A stretch of 64,000 bases of DNA, taken from Rurimicrobium sp040387755. GTDB lineage: Bacteria > Bacteroidota > Bacteroidia > Chitinophagales > Chitinophagaceae. The stretch spans positions 824,631-888,630 of the forward strand of contig JAZKDB010000001.1 in the NCBI GenBank assembly GCA_040387755.1, written 5' to 3'. The position numbers were made by a program, and so were the translations under genes. Each line of letters begins with the position of its first letter. Positions within the stretch are counted from its first letter, which is position 1. Below are positions 42,750 to 51,795 of the stretch, piece by piece. Under the pieces are notes generated by a model. The model searched no databases. It was not told where the DNA came from and saw only the letters and a program-made list of their open reading frames with translations.

Positions 42750-45410
42750 TTATTCAGGTTCAAAGCCCAGCATAAAGGTAATCTTGGACATATCTTTCAG
42801 GCTTGTCTTGCTGCTACCATTCGGATTGAATTGGTAACGATCTAAACCAATACCATAGTCAAGTCCCAATAAGCCAAACATAGGCAGGAACAATCGGATA
42901 CCAACGCCTACATCCCTGTTCAGTCTTGTAGGATTAAAGCTACTGAAATTATTCCAGGCATTACCTGCATCAGCAAACATCAAACCATAAATGGTTGTTG
43001 TAGGGTTAAGCGAAAACGGATAGCGGATTTCAGCTACGTATTTATTGAATATTGTTGCACTTTGAGCATAAACATCGTATCCACGCTGAGATATAACATC
43101 GCGACCAATAAAGAAGTTTTGTCCCGACAGACCATCGCCTCCCAGTTGGAAGCGCTCAAATGGTGACAAGCCAATATCTGGATTGTAATAACCCAGAAAG
43201 CCCATTTTAGCGGAGAATTTGAATACCATATTTCCCACAATTGTTTTGTACCAATCTGCTTTGAAACGATATTTATGATATTCTATCCATTTGTATTTCA
43301 CATCTTGACTTGCTGTGGCAAAATCAGTACCGCTAAAGCTGCTGTAGGGTGGGGTAAATTGAAAACTGAAGCTGATATCCGAACCACTACGGGGATATTG
43401 CGGCTGATCTAAAGAATAACGTTGTAAAGAAAATTTGAAGTACAAGTTATTGCTGAACCCGTTTGTGAAATCAGTAATCAAACCTGTATACTTCTCCAAT
43501 TGATAATTTTGGTAATTCATACCGTAGCTTACGATAAAGTTATCGTCGGGCCATTTTACCCTTTTACTTAAAGTAACACCACCGCCCAATACTTTAATAA
43601 ATGATTTGGAGCCATCACTCAGATTGGAGGAATACTTCGAGTAGATAAAATTGGTTGTTAGTGAATTTGGTTTTTTGCCACCTAACCAAGGTTCTGTAAG
43701 TGACACATTCAACGAGTTGAAGTATGCCCCGTTAGATGAATAATTGACAGAAAAACGTTGTCCATCTCCAACTGGCAATGGATCCCACAATTTTGGTTTA
43801 AGAATATTGCGAAGGGAGAAGTTGTTGAATGTAACACCTATCTGACCATAAAAGCTAACACCTCCACCAAAACCCATTGACATCTGCAGTTGGTCGCTTG
43901 ATTTTTCCTCTACAGAATAATTAATGTCAACTGTTCCGTCTGGGCGTGGTTTGGGTTGTGGTACTGTTTTTTCAGGATTAAAGAAGCCTAGTGCTGCAAT
44001 TCGGCGGGTAGTAAGGATAATATCTGCACGACTGAATTTGCTACCCGGATAGGTGGTAATTTCTCTTCTGATTACATTCTCGTTAGTACGGTCGTTTCCT
44101 TCTATTGTTACATTGTTAATAGTTGCCTGAGCACCTTCCACAATGCGTATTTCATAGTTAATAGTATCGTTTACAACAGAAGTTTCTACAGGGTCAATGC
44201 GGAAATATAAATAACCATCGTCCATGTAAAGACTACTGATATCCTGGCCGGAAGGGTCGGGGATACTACCAATTCTTTTAGCCAGCAACTCCTGATCATA
44301 GATATCACCTCTTTTGATACCCAACAATTTGGTAAGGGTTTCGTTGGTGTATTTGGTGTTACCCTTCCAGTTCATATCGCCAAAATAATATCTGCGGCCT
44401 TCGCTTATCTTAATATCTACGTTGATATTGCCATTTTGAACGGTATAGATGGTATCATCTACGATGGATGCATCACGGAATCCAAGTGTATTGTAATATT
44501 CTACGATTGCTTCTTTGTCGTCTTCAAATTTCTTTTGATTGAATTTTGAAGATTTAAGGAATTTAGGACGAAAATAAGGGTCAACTGCATCTAATGTTTT
44601 GGACACAGACAAGAAACCAAAATTGCGAATATATTTACCGAAAGAGCGTTTGCTGCTATCGTCAAAAATGGAGTAATCATCTGAACGGTGCAGAGAAATA
44701 CGGCCGGCTTCTTTAGTGTTTTTAAGTGCTCTCTTTAATCTGGTTTCACTGGCACTTTGGTTGCCCGAAAAATTAATTTGATTGACTTTGGTTTTTTTAC
44801 CTACTTCGATATCAAATGTAAGTATGACAGAATTAACCAGAATAGTGTCAGGTCTTTCTCTGATTTTTACTTGAGTATTGCCATATCCTTTCTCTTCAAA
44901 GAATCGCTTTACTCTTACTACAGCTTCTTTTTTTGCGGCCTCTGTAACTACTTTTGCTTTTACCAATGTCAGCTTGCCTTTTAATTCCTGTGCTTCACCT
45001 TTTCTGATACCTCTGAAATTGTAGCGGCTCAGCCTGGGGCGCTCTTCAACATTGATTTTCAGGAAAATTTTGTCTTCGATAATTTTGTCTACTGTAATGT
45101 TGACATCCGAAAATAGCTCCTGTTTCCAAAGGTTTTTTATGGCTTTGGCAATTGACTCGTCATTAGGTAATTTTATCTTTTTGCCTACAGATAATCCTGT
45201 TACTGCAATTAATAAATCCTCGTCAAGAAAGTTTGCTCCTACAGTGCTAATACCTCCAATGGTATATTCTTTAGGGCCTTGAGCCTCTGACGAAGCAATA
45301 CCTGAGCTTGCTCTAGAGCCAGGCATGGCTATCTGGGCCTTTGAGGTGACAAAGCCAAATAAACAAAAGAGAAGAGTAATAAAAGAAAGATGCTTATTGT
45401 TTTGGAGCAT
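42750..45410 (-). CDS. bamA: Outer-membrane assembly factor BamA
   Basis: Core of the machinery that folds beta-barrel proteins into the outer membrane. The 886-aa precursor has a signal peptide ending TSKA-QI, five POTRA domains (about 50-470, with INFSGNQSASETRLKRAL and VTIEGNDRTNENVIRREI as clear repeats) and a 16-strand barrel. The conserved L6 motif appears as RDVISQRGYDVYAQ rather than the canonical VRGF; the barrel ends TFMLGFEPE. The 17-bp overlap with uppS and the downstream skp genes are the standard Bacteroidota order. Confidence 0.95.
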   Translation of the reverse strand: MLQNNKHLSFITLLFCLFGFVTSKAQIAMPGSRASSGIASSEAQGPKEYTIGGISTVGANFLDEDLLIAVTGLSVGKKIKLPNDESIAKAIKNLWKQELFSDVNITVDKIIEDKIFLKINVEERPRLSRYNFRGIRKGEAQELKGKLTLVKAKVVTEAAKKEAVVRVKRFFEEKGYGNTQVKIRERPDTILVNSVILTFDIEVGKKTKVNQINFSGNQSASETRLKRALKNTKEAGRISLHRSDDYSIFDDSSKRSFGKYIRNFGFLSVSKTLDAVDPYFRPKFLKSSKFNQKKFEDDKEAIVEYYNTLGFRDASIVDDTIYTVQNGNINVDIKISEGRRYYFGDMNWKGNTKYTNETLTKLLGIKRGDIYDQELLAKRIGSIPDPSGQDISSLYMDDGYLYFRIDPVETSVVNDTINYEIRIVEGAQATINNVTIEGNDRTNENVIRREITTYPGSKFSRADIILTTRRIAALGFFNPEKTVPQPKPRPDGTVDINYSVEEKSSDQLQMSMGFGGGVSFYGQIGVTFNNFSLRNILKPKLWDPLPVGDGQRFSVNYSSNGAYFNSLNVSLTEPWLGGKKPNSLTTNFIYSKYSSNLSDGSKSFIKVLGGGVTLSKRVKWPDDNFIVSYGMNYQNYQLEKYTGLITDFTNGFSNNLYFKFSLQRYSLDQPQYPRSGSDISFSFQFTPPYSSFSGTDFATASQDVKYKWIEYHKYRFKADWYKTIVGNMVFKFSAKMGFLGYYNPDIGLSPFERFQLGGDGLSGQNFFIGRDVISQRGYDVYAQSATIFNKYVAEIRYPFSLNPTTTIYGLMFADAGNAWNNFSSFNPTRLNRDVGVGIRLFLPMFGLLGLDYGIGLDRYQFNPNGSSKTSLKDMSKITFMLGFEPE

Positions 45411-46155
45411 GCTCTGTTGATTGAATTTGTTCGCTGATCATACCGAATCTTCTTTCGCGTTGCTGATAATCAGCAATTGCCTGCAAAAATTGTTCCCTAC
45501 GGAAGTCGGGCCAATGAGTAGAGGTAAAGTAGAGTTCGGAATAGGCGAGTTGATAGAGTAAAAAGTTGCTGATTCTGGTTTCGCCACTGGTGCGTATCAT
45601 CAATTCGGGGTCAGGGAATTGATGGGTGCATAAATGTTGATGAAAAAAGTCGTCGTTAATATCATCGATGTTTATCTGTCCATCTTTAGCTTTTTGGCTG
45701 ATATTTTTTATTGCATTAATAATTTCCCACTTAGCACTATAGCTGAGTGCCAATATCAGGTTTAGGCCTGTATTATTTGCTGTAATGTCAATGGCTTCCT
45801 GCATTTCCTTTTGGCAGATATCCGGCAAAGCCGCAAAATCACCGATGACGTGCAGTCGCACATTTTTGTTGTTTAATTCTTCTACTTCCTTGCGTATAGT
45901 GGCTACCAACAGCTCCATTAATGCATCTACCTCTTCTTTCGGGCGATTCCAGTTTTCGGTAGAGAAGGCATAAAGTGTAAGATATTGAATACCAATTTCA
46001 CCTGCTACATTAACTACTTCACGTACGCTTAAAACCCCCTCGTGATGTCCATATATACGGTCTTGTCCACGCTCTTTTGCCCATCTGCCATTTCCGTCCA
46101 TGATAATGGCTATATGCTTGGGTAAAGTTGTTTTGTCGATAGACGTTGTTTGCAT
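45394..46155 (-). CDS. uppS: Isoprenyl transferase (undecaprenyl diphosphate synthase)
   Basis: Makes the C55 lipid carrier for cell-wall and glycan synthesis. The 253-aa protein has the catalytic IIMDGNGRWAKERG (Asp20), the GHHEG and TLYAFSTENWNRP substrate blocks, and the C-terminal PELMIRTSGETRISNFLLYQLAYSE motif (shown as landmarks) with the conserved RxSxExRxSNFLxWQ. It overlaps bamA by 17 bp, so the two are co-transcribed. Confidence 0.95.
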   Translation of the reverse strand: MQTTSIDKTTLPKHIAIIMDGNGRWAKERGQDRIYGHHEGVLSVREVVNVAGEIGIQYLTLYAFSTENWNRPKEEVDALMELLVATIRKEVEELNNKNVRLHVIGDFAALPDICQKEMQEAIDITANNTGLNLILALSYSAKWEIINAIKNISQKAKDGQINIDDINDDFFHQHLCTHQFPDPELMIRTSGETRISNFLLYQLAYSELYFTSTHWPDFRREQFLQAIADYQQRERRFGMISEQIQSTEHAPKQ

Positions 46156-46273
46156 AAAAGGAAAAACGATAAGTTTTTTTAATTAAAGGTGGGCGAAGAT
46201 AAAAAAATTATAGCCTTATAAAGACAAGCTATAAGAGTCTTGTAAATAGTTTAACGGATATTATTAATTTTTG

Positions 46274-46819
46274 TTAAACGGCACCATAAGACAAAACCCG
46301 TCTTGCCTCGTCATGAATGATTTTCAAGGCTATCTCAGAGGGTAAATCTTCTTCCTGGCTCATCAGATAATCAGAAATGTAGTGATTCAGTTCTTTGGCC
46401 GGGCCATCAGGATTTAATCTTTGTGCAATCTGATGAATCATGCCAATTTCCTGTTCTATAGCAGTTTTTACACTTTCCCATACTTCGCGCGATACATAGA
46501 CCTGTTGGCTGAGGTTATGCTCATATTCGGTGCGGATAGTGGTGACCAATACTTGTTGTAACAAAGAAACGGTCATGGCGCTGTTGTATACTTTGGGCAT
46601 CATTTGGCGTGGATGTACACGTTCCATCAGCAGTGTAAGGCGTTCGAAAGCCTGTAAACGCATACGAATCGTAATGTTCTGTGTTTCATGCAGCAAAGCA
46701 ATTTGCTTGCGGCGCAATTCAGACACCAAAAATTTCTGTACAATCAAATAACTGGCAGCCAATACAATGAGTGCCGGTAAAGTATATTTCAGAATTTCGA
46801 AAATAGCTTGAATTTCCAT
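46274..46819 (-). CDS. Membrane-anchored conserved hypothetical protein
   Basis: A 181-aa protein that starts at ATG 46819 (MEIQAIFEILKY). One N-terminal transmembrane helix (LPALIVLAASYLIVQKFLV) is followed by a basic, helical cytosolic domain (LRRKQIALLHETQNITIRMRLQAFERLTLLMERVHP landmark; then TTIRTEYEHNLSQQVYVS). It is common in Bacteroidota in my recollection, but no function is known. It lies 118 bp upstream of uppS; the same strand suggests loose linkage to the envelope block. Confidence 0.75.
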   Translation of the reverse strand: MEIQAIFEILKYTLPALIVLAASYLIVQKFLVSELRRKQIALLHETQNITIRMRLQAFERLTLLMERVHPRQMMPKVYNSAMTVSLLQQVLVTTIRTEYEHNLSQQVYVSREVWESVKTAIEQEIGMIHQIAQRLNPDGPAKELNHYISDYLMSQEEDLPSEIALKIIHDEARRVLSYGAV

Positions 46820-46919
46820 CGGGCAAATGTAAGCAAAGGAATGAATTGATGGTACAACCTTCACTATTTGTTCTACAAAACTTTTATAATTAAGGAATAG
46901 GCACTTTAATTGAAATTAA

Positions 46920-46950
46920 AAAGCGCGCGACCAAACCAGTCGCGCGCTTT
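46920..46950 (-). terminator. GC-rich intrinsic terminator of the T9SS gene
   Basis: A 12-bp stem AAAGCGCGCGAC (46920-46931) with its complement at 46939-46950. It is notable for a GCGCGCG core in an otherwise AT-rich region. It lies 22 bp behind the stop of the upstream 357-aa gene. Confidence 0.85.
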
Positions 46951-46972
46951 CTTTTGTATCAGGATTGTATCC

Positions 46973-48046
46973 TTATTTTTCAATCAAAGAATATCCAACT
47001 TCATTACCCGAGCTGAGTCTGAGCAAATATTTCCCTCCACTCAAATGTTGCAAATTGAGTTTGCTTTCGTTGCTGGTAGCAAAAACACTTTTACCCACAA
47101 GGTCAAAAATTTCTACCTGATAGTTGTTCCATTTTGATGGGATATCAATGTTAAGGATGTTATTGGTAATTGGGTTAGGGTAGCATTTTACGCTGAAATA
47201 AGCACCCGAAGTCGCAGCAATTGTTGTTGATGTGCCTGCATGCACCGAATCGCGATAGCGGATACTGGTCACTGTTTCAGTACTACCTATAATTGTTGAA
47301 GTTACCCAGACAGCAGGGTAGTGCTCGCCATTGACCAAAAATTTGTATTCTACAGTTCTACGGGGTAAGCCAATCTTGGTGATGGTAATATCCACTGTAT
47401 CCACGCCGTTTACTTCAGAACGCACTCTGATGCAGTTGACAGGTGTTTTGAAATATGGTGTAACAATTGTCCCCCAGCCATCTACTTTGCTTTTTCTGTA
47501 TCCCTTTTGCTTAATACTGGCAATGGAAGGTATAGAAAATGTCAGTGCATAGGTAGAGCTATCCTCACGTCCGTAGTTCAACGGAAAATAATACCATTCA
47601 TCTTCATCACTATAATTTACAGGTGTGGGCAAACCGCTTATCATTGCGGCGAAGCCTTCGGCCACATAACGGGAGGGGCTGGACTTTTTGCTAAAGAAGG
47701 TATACAGATTGGTGACAGAAACGGGTATTATACCACTCAATCCCGGAAAACTGTCGGACACTTTATATCCATATGCCGAAGGAGAAATAGTCAGAGCATA
47801 ACTGAAATGAACTGCCCCTGCCGATTTGAAGGTATCCACTCCCTGATTAAGTGCAGTTAAACTGCTGAAATTCCAGGATTTTGCAGTACCGCTATCGGCA
47901 ATACTAAAGGTTGAGCTGGTAATATTGGCATTACTGTATCGTAAGGTATCTCCCGAAACCGGCATATCACTGGCGGTAATGGTAGTCTGGCTAAATGCAG
48001 TATGAATGCTCAATAATAGAATTGAGGAACATAGAATTTTTTTCAT
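46973..48046 (-). CDS. Secreted protein with T9SS type A sorting domain
   Basis: A 357-aa exported protein: signal peptide ending TAFS-QTT, a beta-rich central domain (about 25-270) with no recognised enzyme motif, and a C-terminal sorting domain (CYPNPITNNILNIDI ... LSGGKYLLRLSSG). The central part has paired strands such as VEYKFLVNGEHYPAVWVTS, seen in other secreted Bacteroidota proteins of unknown function. Monocistronic with its own strong terminator. Confidence 0.8.
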   Translation of the reverse strand: MKKILCSSILLLSIHTAFSQTTITASDMPVSGDTLRYSNANITSSTFSIADSGTAKSWNFSSLTALNQGVDTFKSAGAVHFSYALTISPSAYGYKVSDSFPGLSGIIPVSVTNLYTFFSKKSSPSRYVAEGFAAMISGLPTPVNYSDEDEWYYFPLNYGREDSSTYALTFSIPSIASIKQKGYRKSKVDGWGTIVTPYFKTPVNCIRVRSEVNGVDTVDITITKIGLPRRTVEYKFLVNGEHYPAVWVTSTIIGSTETVTSIRYRDSVHAGTSTTIAATSGAYFSVKCYPNPITNNILNIDIPSKWNNYQVEIFDLVGKSVFATSNESKLNLQHLSGGKYLLRLSSGNEVGYSLIEK

Positions 48047-48137
48047 TGTAATTTAAGATTGAATCCTAAAAATACTATTTATTTTAAAGTATCATAATGT
48101 ATCCACATTTCTTTTTAAAAATGAACGAAACACAAAA

Positions 48138-48169
48138 AAGCCGCGAAGCTCAATTGAGCTTCGCGGCTT
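48138..48169 (-). terminator. Terminator behind uxs, zero-spacer palindrome
   Basis: A perfect 32-bp palindrome with half AAGCCGCGAAGCTCAA (48138-48153) directly joined to its complement (48154-48169). In the minus direction it runs into a T tract. With no spacer the RNA hairpin must open at least the two central pairs to form a loop. Confidence 0.88.
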
Positions 48170-48192
48170 GATATTTTATAAAAACTTCCTTG

Positions 48193-49131
48193 TTAGAATA
48201 CTTTTTTGAAATAATCCCAGGTTGATTTTAGTCCTTCCTCACGACCGATTTTGGGCTCCCATCCCAAAATGTCCTGCGCTTTTGTAATATTGGGTTTGCG
48301 TTGTTTTGGGTCATCCTGAGGTAATGGTTCATATACTATTTTTACCTGAGCACCAGTGAGTTTCAGTACTTCTTCGGCAAAGTCTTTTAGGCTGATTTCT
48401 TCAGGATTACCAATGTTTACAGGTAGATGATAATCTGAGTGAAGTAAACGGTAAATTCCATCTACCAAATCGCTTACATAGCAAAATGAGCGCGTCTGTG
48501 AGCCATCACCATATACGGTAATATCTTTTCCCTGAAGCGCCTGATTCATAAATGTAGGTAGTGCACGGCCATCGTCCAGACGCATACGAGGACCATAAGT
48601 ATTGAAAATACGAATGATACGGGTTTCTACACCATGGAAATTGTGGTAGGCCATTGTGATACTTTCCATGAAGCGTTTTGCTTCGTCATATACGCCACGT
48701 GGTCCAATAGGGTTTACATTACCCCAATATTCTTCTACCTGTGGGTGAACCAATGGGTCGCCATATACTTCGGAAGTTGAGGCAACAAGAATCCTTGCGT
48801 TTTTGGCTTTGGCCAAGCCTAACAAATTATGAGTTCCCAGTGCACCAACCTTTAAGGTTTGGATAGGCATTTTCAAATAATCAATAGGGCTTGCAGGCGA
48901 AGCAAAATGTAGGATATAGTCAATTTTGCCGGGCACGTGTACAAATTTTGTTACATCGTGATGGTAGAAAGTGAAATCCGGGTTGGGGAATAAATGTTCA
49001 ATGTTGCGGATATTACCCGTTAGTAAATTATCCATTCCTACAACCTCGTAACCTTCTGCAATGAAACGGTCACAAAGATGTGAACCTAAAAAACCTGCAG
49101 CACCGGTAACTAATACTCTTTTTTTTGACAT
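48193..49131 (-). CDS. uxs: UDP-glucuronate decarboxylase (UDP-xylose synthase), SDR family
   Basis: Converts UDP-glucuronate to UDP-xylose with bound NAD. The 312-aa protein has the Rossmann motif GAAGFLGSHLC, the TSEVYGDPLVHPQVE active-site segment, the Tyr/Lys pair in GVYDEAKRFME, and RIFNTYGPRM; the NPEE/NITKAQ end is typical of UXS. It lies 57 bp downstream of ugd, which makes its substrate. The alternative, a UDP-glucose 4-epimerase-like enzyme, is less likely given the YDEAKR block. Confidence 0.9.
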   Translation of the reverse strand: MSKKRVLVTGAAGFLGSHLCDRFIAEGYEVVGMDNLLTGNIRNIEHLFPNPDFTFYHHDVTKFVHVPGKIDYILHFASPASPIDYLKMPIQTLKVGALGTHNLLGLAKAKNARILVASTSEVYGDPLVHPQVEEYWGNVNPIGPRGVYDEAKRFMESITMAYHNFHGVETRIIRIFNTYGPRMRLDDGRALPTFMNQALQGKDITVYGDGSQTRSFCYVSDLVDGIYRLLHSDYHLPVNIGNPEEISLKDFAEEVLKLTGAQVKIVYEPLPQDDPKQRKPNITKAQDILGWEPKIGREEGLKSTWDYFKKVF

Positions 49132-49188
49132 GTGCTATTAATTGTGTTATGTTAATTAGTTAAAGGGTTAATGGAGCAATTTGACTCA

Positions 49189-50502
49189 TTAACCAATAGT
49201 ATTTCGTCCCATGCTTTGATAGTAAAATCCGAGCTCTTTCATTTTTTCAAGTGTATAGACATTTCTGCCGTCAAAAATGACAGGTTGCTGGAGGCTTGAT
49301 TTTATTTTATTGAAATCAGGGTTGCGGAATTCACTCCACTCTGTTACTATTATCAATGCATCAGCGTCTATAATAGCATCATATTGGTTTTCTACAAATT
49401 GTACCTTATCACCAAAGATAGCTTTTACATTCGGCATTGCTTCAGGGTCAAACGCTTTTACAGTAGCACCTTCGGCCAGCAATGTTTCAATCAGGTATAG
49501 TGCCGGGGCTTCACGAATATCATCTGTTTCAGGTTTAAAAGCTAAACCCCAAATGGCAAACGTTTTTCCTTTAAGGTCATTGTTGTAGTATTTTTTAATT
49601 TTCTGACCCAAAATCAATTTTTGGCGATCATTAACCTCCATTACAGACTTTACAATTTGAAAATCATATTCATGTTCGTCTGCAGTGCGGGCCAAAGCCT
49701 GAACATCTTTTGGAAAACAACTTCCACCATATCCTACTCCCGGAAATAAAAAACGCTTTCCGATACGGCCATCACTTCCCATACCCATACGCACCCAATC
49801 AACGTTGGCTCCGGCGCGTTCACATAGATTAGCCATTTCATTCATAAATGAAATTCTCATGGCCAGATAAGAATTAGCAGCATATTTGGTCATTTCAGAA
49901 CTACGTTCGTCCATGTAATAAATCGGGTTGCCCTGACGAACAAATGGTTGGTATAATTCATCCATAAGTTTTTTGGCCTTTTCGCTGGATGTACCTATTA
50001 CTACTCTGTCTGGTTTCAGGAAGTCTTCTACCGCTACACCTTCACGCAAAAATTCAGGATTGCTGACCACGTCAAACAGCGATTTATTCAGATTTTCAGC
50101 CATAACGGCTGCAGTTCTTTCTGCTGTACCTACAGGTACTGTGCTTTTATTAACGATTACTTTGTAAGATGTAATTATTTTACTCAGGTCTTTTGCTACG
50201 CCTAATACATATTGCAAATCGGCCGCTCCATCTTTGCCCGGAGGGGTAGGTAATGCAAGAAAAATGATTTGAGCATCTTTAATTCCTTCGGATAGAGAAG
50301 TTGTAAAAGAAATACGTTTCTCTTTGATGTTGCGTTCAAGAAGCACATCTAATCCGGGTTCGTAAATAGGGGTTTCCCCGCGACGAAGCTGATTGATTTT
50401 GTCTTCGTTGATATCAATGCACACTACGTTGTTGCCAGTTTCTGCAAAACATGTTCCGCTAACTAAACCAACATAACCAGTACCAATAATTGCTATATTC
50501 AT
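49189..50502 (-). CDS. ugd: UDP-glucose 6-dehydrogenase
   Basis: Oxidises UDP-glucose to UDP-glucuronate in two NAD-dependent steps. The start at ATG 50502 (MNIAIIGTGYVGLVSGTCFAE) gives 437 aa. The catalytic cysteine is in GYGGSCFPKDVQAL; other blocks are NKSTVPVGTAERT, NPEFLREGVAVEDFLKPDRVVIG (landmark) and KTFAIWGLAFKPETDDIREAPA. Together with uxs it gives a route from UDP-glucose to UDP-xylose. A -7 box lies 27 bp upstream. Confidence 0.95.
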   Translation of the reverse strand: MNIAIIGTGYVGLVSGTCFAETGNNVVCIDINEDKINQLRRGETPIYEPGLDVLLERNIKEKRISFTTSLSEGIKDAQIIFLALPTPPGKDGAADLQYVLGVAKDLSKIITSYKVIVNKSTVPVGTAERTAAVMAENLNKSLFDVVSNPEFLREGVAVEDFLKPDRVVIGTSSEKAKKLMDELYQPFVRQGNPIYYMDERSSEMTKYAANSYLAMRISFMNEMANLCERAGANVDWVRMGMGSDGRIGKRFLFPGVGYGGSCFPKDVQALARTADEHEYDFQIVKSVMEVNDRQKLILGQKIKKYYNNDLKGKTFAIWGLAFKPETDDIREAPALYLIETLLAEGATVKAFDPEAMPNVKAIFGDKVQFVENQYDAIIDADALIIVTEWSEFRNPDFNKIKSSLQQPVIFDGRNVYTLEKMKELGFYYQSMGRNTIG

Positions 50503-50529
50503 AAAAGTATAATGCCTAAAAATGTTGCG

Positions 50530-50537
50530 CAAAAGTA
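50530..50537 (-). promoter_or_regulatory. Candidate -7 promoter box of ugd-uxs
   Basis: Minus strand TACTTTTG followed by CGCAAC, matching TAnnTTTG, 27 bp before the ugd ATG. A TTG (50563-50561 on the minus strand) lies 23 bp further upstream. Confidence 0.5.
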
Positions 50538-50731
50538 GCGAAATGAGTGCGTTATATTGACAAGATTGGTAAAAAAAATATTATAGTCCAATAAATTGCT
50601 TTGAATGAGTGCGGTAACACACATTTTGAGAAGTTTATTAGCTTCAAATAGAAATATTTGGGTTCGTAATTTACCAAGGAATAATTCTTTGACTGTTAGT
50701 CGAAAATTATCGAATTGTCAAAATGCCGAAT

Positions 50732-50739
50732 TACATTTG
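50732..50739 (+). promoter_or_regulatory. Candidate -7 promoter box for the nucleotidyltransferase operon
   Basis: TACATTTG followed by CACACC, matching TAnnTTTG, 48 bp before ATG 50788. This argues that the coding start is the internal ATG and not the more distant in-frame one at 50605. Confidence 0.5.
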
Positions 50740-50787
50740 CACACCTTTTTACAATATCAAGACTTAAATTTTAAATATAGATTTTCA

Positions 50788-51795
50788 ATGAACATTATTA
50801 TACCAATGGCAGGAATGGGTAAGCGGATGCGCCCACATACTCTTACAACCGCAAAACCTCTGATTCCTGTGGCCGGAAAGCCAATTGTACAGCGTTTAGT
50901 AGAGGATATTGTTGCTACATGTAACGAACCTGTGGGCGAGATTGCCTTTATTATTGGTCCTAATTTTGGAGCAGAAGTGGAAGCTCAGTTATTGAAAACT
51001 GCCGAAACCCTGGGTTCAAAAGGAAAGATTTGTTATCAGGAAACTCCTTTAGGCACTGCACATGCTATACTTTGTGCTGCTGACACACTTCAGGGAAATG
51101 TATTTATTGCATTTGCAGATACACTTTTTGATGCCACTTTCAGTATTGATACGAGTAAAGATGCTATTATCTGGACACAAAAAGTAGAGGATCCTTCTGC
51201 TTTTGGTGTGGTTAAGTTGAAAAGTAATAATGAAATTGAAGCTTTTGTGGAAAAACCCACTGAATTTGTTTCAGATTTGGCAATTATTGGTGTCTATTAT
51301 TTCAGAGATGGTGCGGCATTGAAGGCAGAACTACAAAGACTAATAGACAACAATATTATGATGAAAGGTGAATACCAAATCACCGATGCGATGGAACATA
51401 TGCTTCAAAACGGAGTGAAGTTTTATACAGATCAGGTATCTGAATGGCTGGATTGCGGTAATAAAGATGCAACTCTTTACACCAATGAGCGGATTCTGGA
51501 ATTAAAAAAGACAAAAGAAAATTTAATAGATTCTTCTGTAAGCCTTATTAATAGTACTATTATTGAGCCATGTTATATTGGTAAAAACGTAGTAATTACC
51601 AATTCTGTTATTGGCCCTTATGCTTCTTTAGAATCAGGAGTTTGTGTTGAAAATTCTGTTATTTCAAACAGTATAATTCAATGCGATAGCATTGTTAAAA
51701 ATGCCTGCCTGGACAAAAGCATGTTGGGTAAAAATGTATCTTACGTCAGGAAATCCGACGAATTAAGCTTAGGTGATTTCTCTACCACACTATGA
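50788..51795 (+). CDS. Sugar-phosphate nucleotidyltransferase with left-handed beta-helix tail
   Basis: A 335-aa enzyme that couples a sugar-1-phosphate to an NTP. The start is ATG 50788 (MNIIIPMAGMGKRMRPHTLTTAKPL), with the pyrophosphorylase G-loop and Lys at residues 9-23. Later motifs are GTAHAILCAADTL, FIAFADTLFD (metal Asp), AFVEKPTEF, GEYQITDAM and WLDCGNKD. The C-terminal 80 residues form hexapeptide-like coils (IEPCYIGKNVVITNSVIGPYASLESG). The sugar and nucleotide (glucose/dTTP or UTP) cannot be fixed. It overlaps the TPR gene by 4 bp. Confidence 0.88.
   Translation: MNIIIPMAGMGKRMRPHTLTTAKPLIPVAGKPIVQRLVEDIVATCNEPVGEIAFIIGPNFGAEVEAQLLKTAETLGSKGKICYQETPLGTAHAILCAADTLQGNVFIAFADTLFDATFSIDTSKDAIIWTQKVEDPSAFGVVKLKSNNEIEAFVEKPTEFVSDLAIIGVYYFRDGAALKAELQRLIDNNIMMKGEYQITDAMEHMLQNGVKFYTDQVSEWLDCGNKDATLYTNERILELKKTKENLIDSSVSLINSTIIEPCYIGKNVVITNSVIGPYASLESGVCVENSVISNSIIQCDSIVKNACLDKSMLGKNVSYVRKSDELSLGDFSTTL

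Noticed and set aside
49166..49194. Inverted repeat GGTTAATG/CATTAACC between ugd and uxs as a terminator
   Set aside because: The stem is only 8 bp, has a 13-nt loop and no T run, and it lies between two genes that should be co-transcribed.
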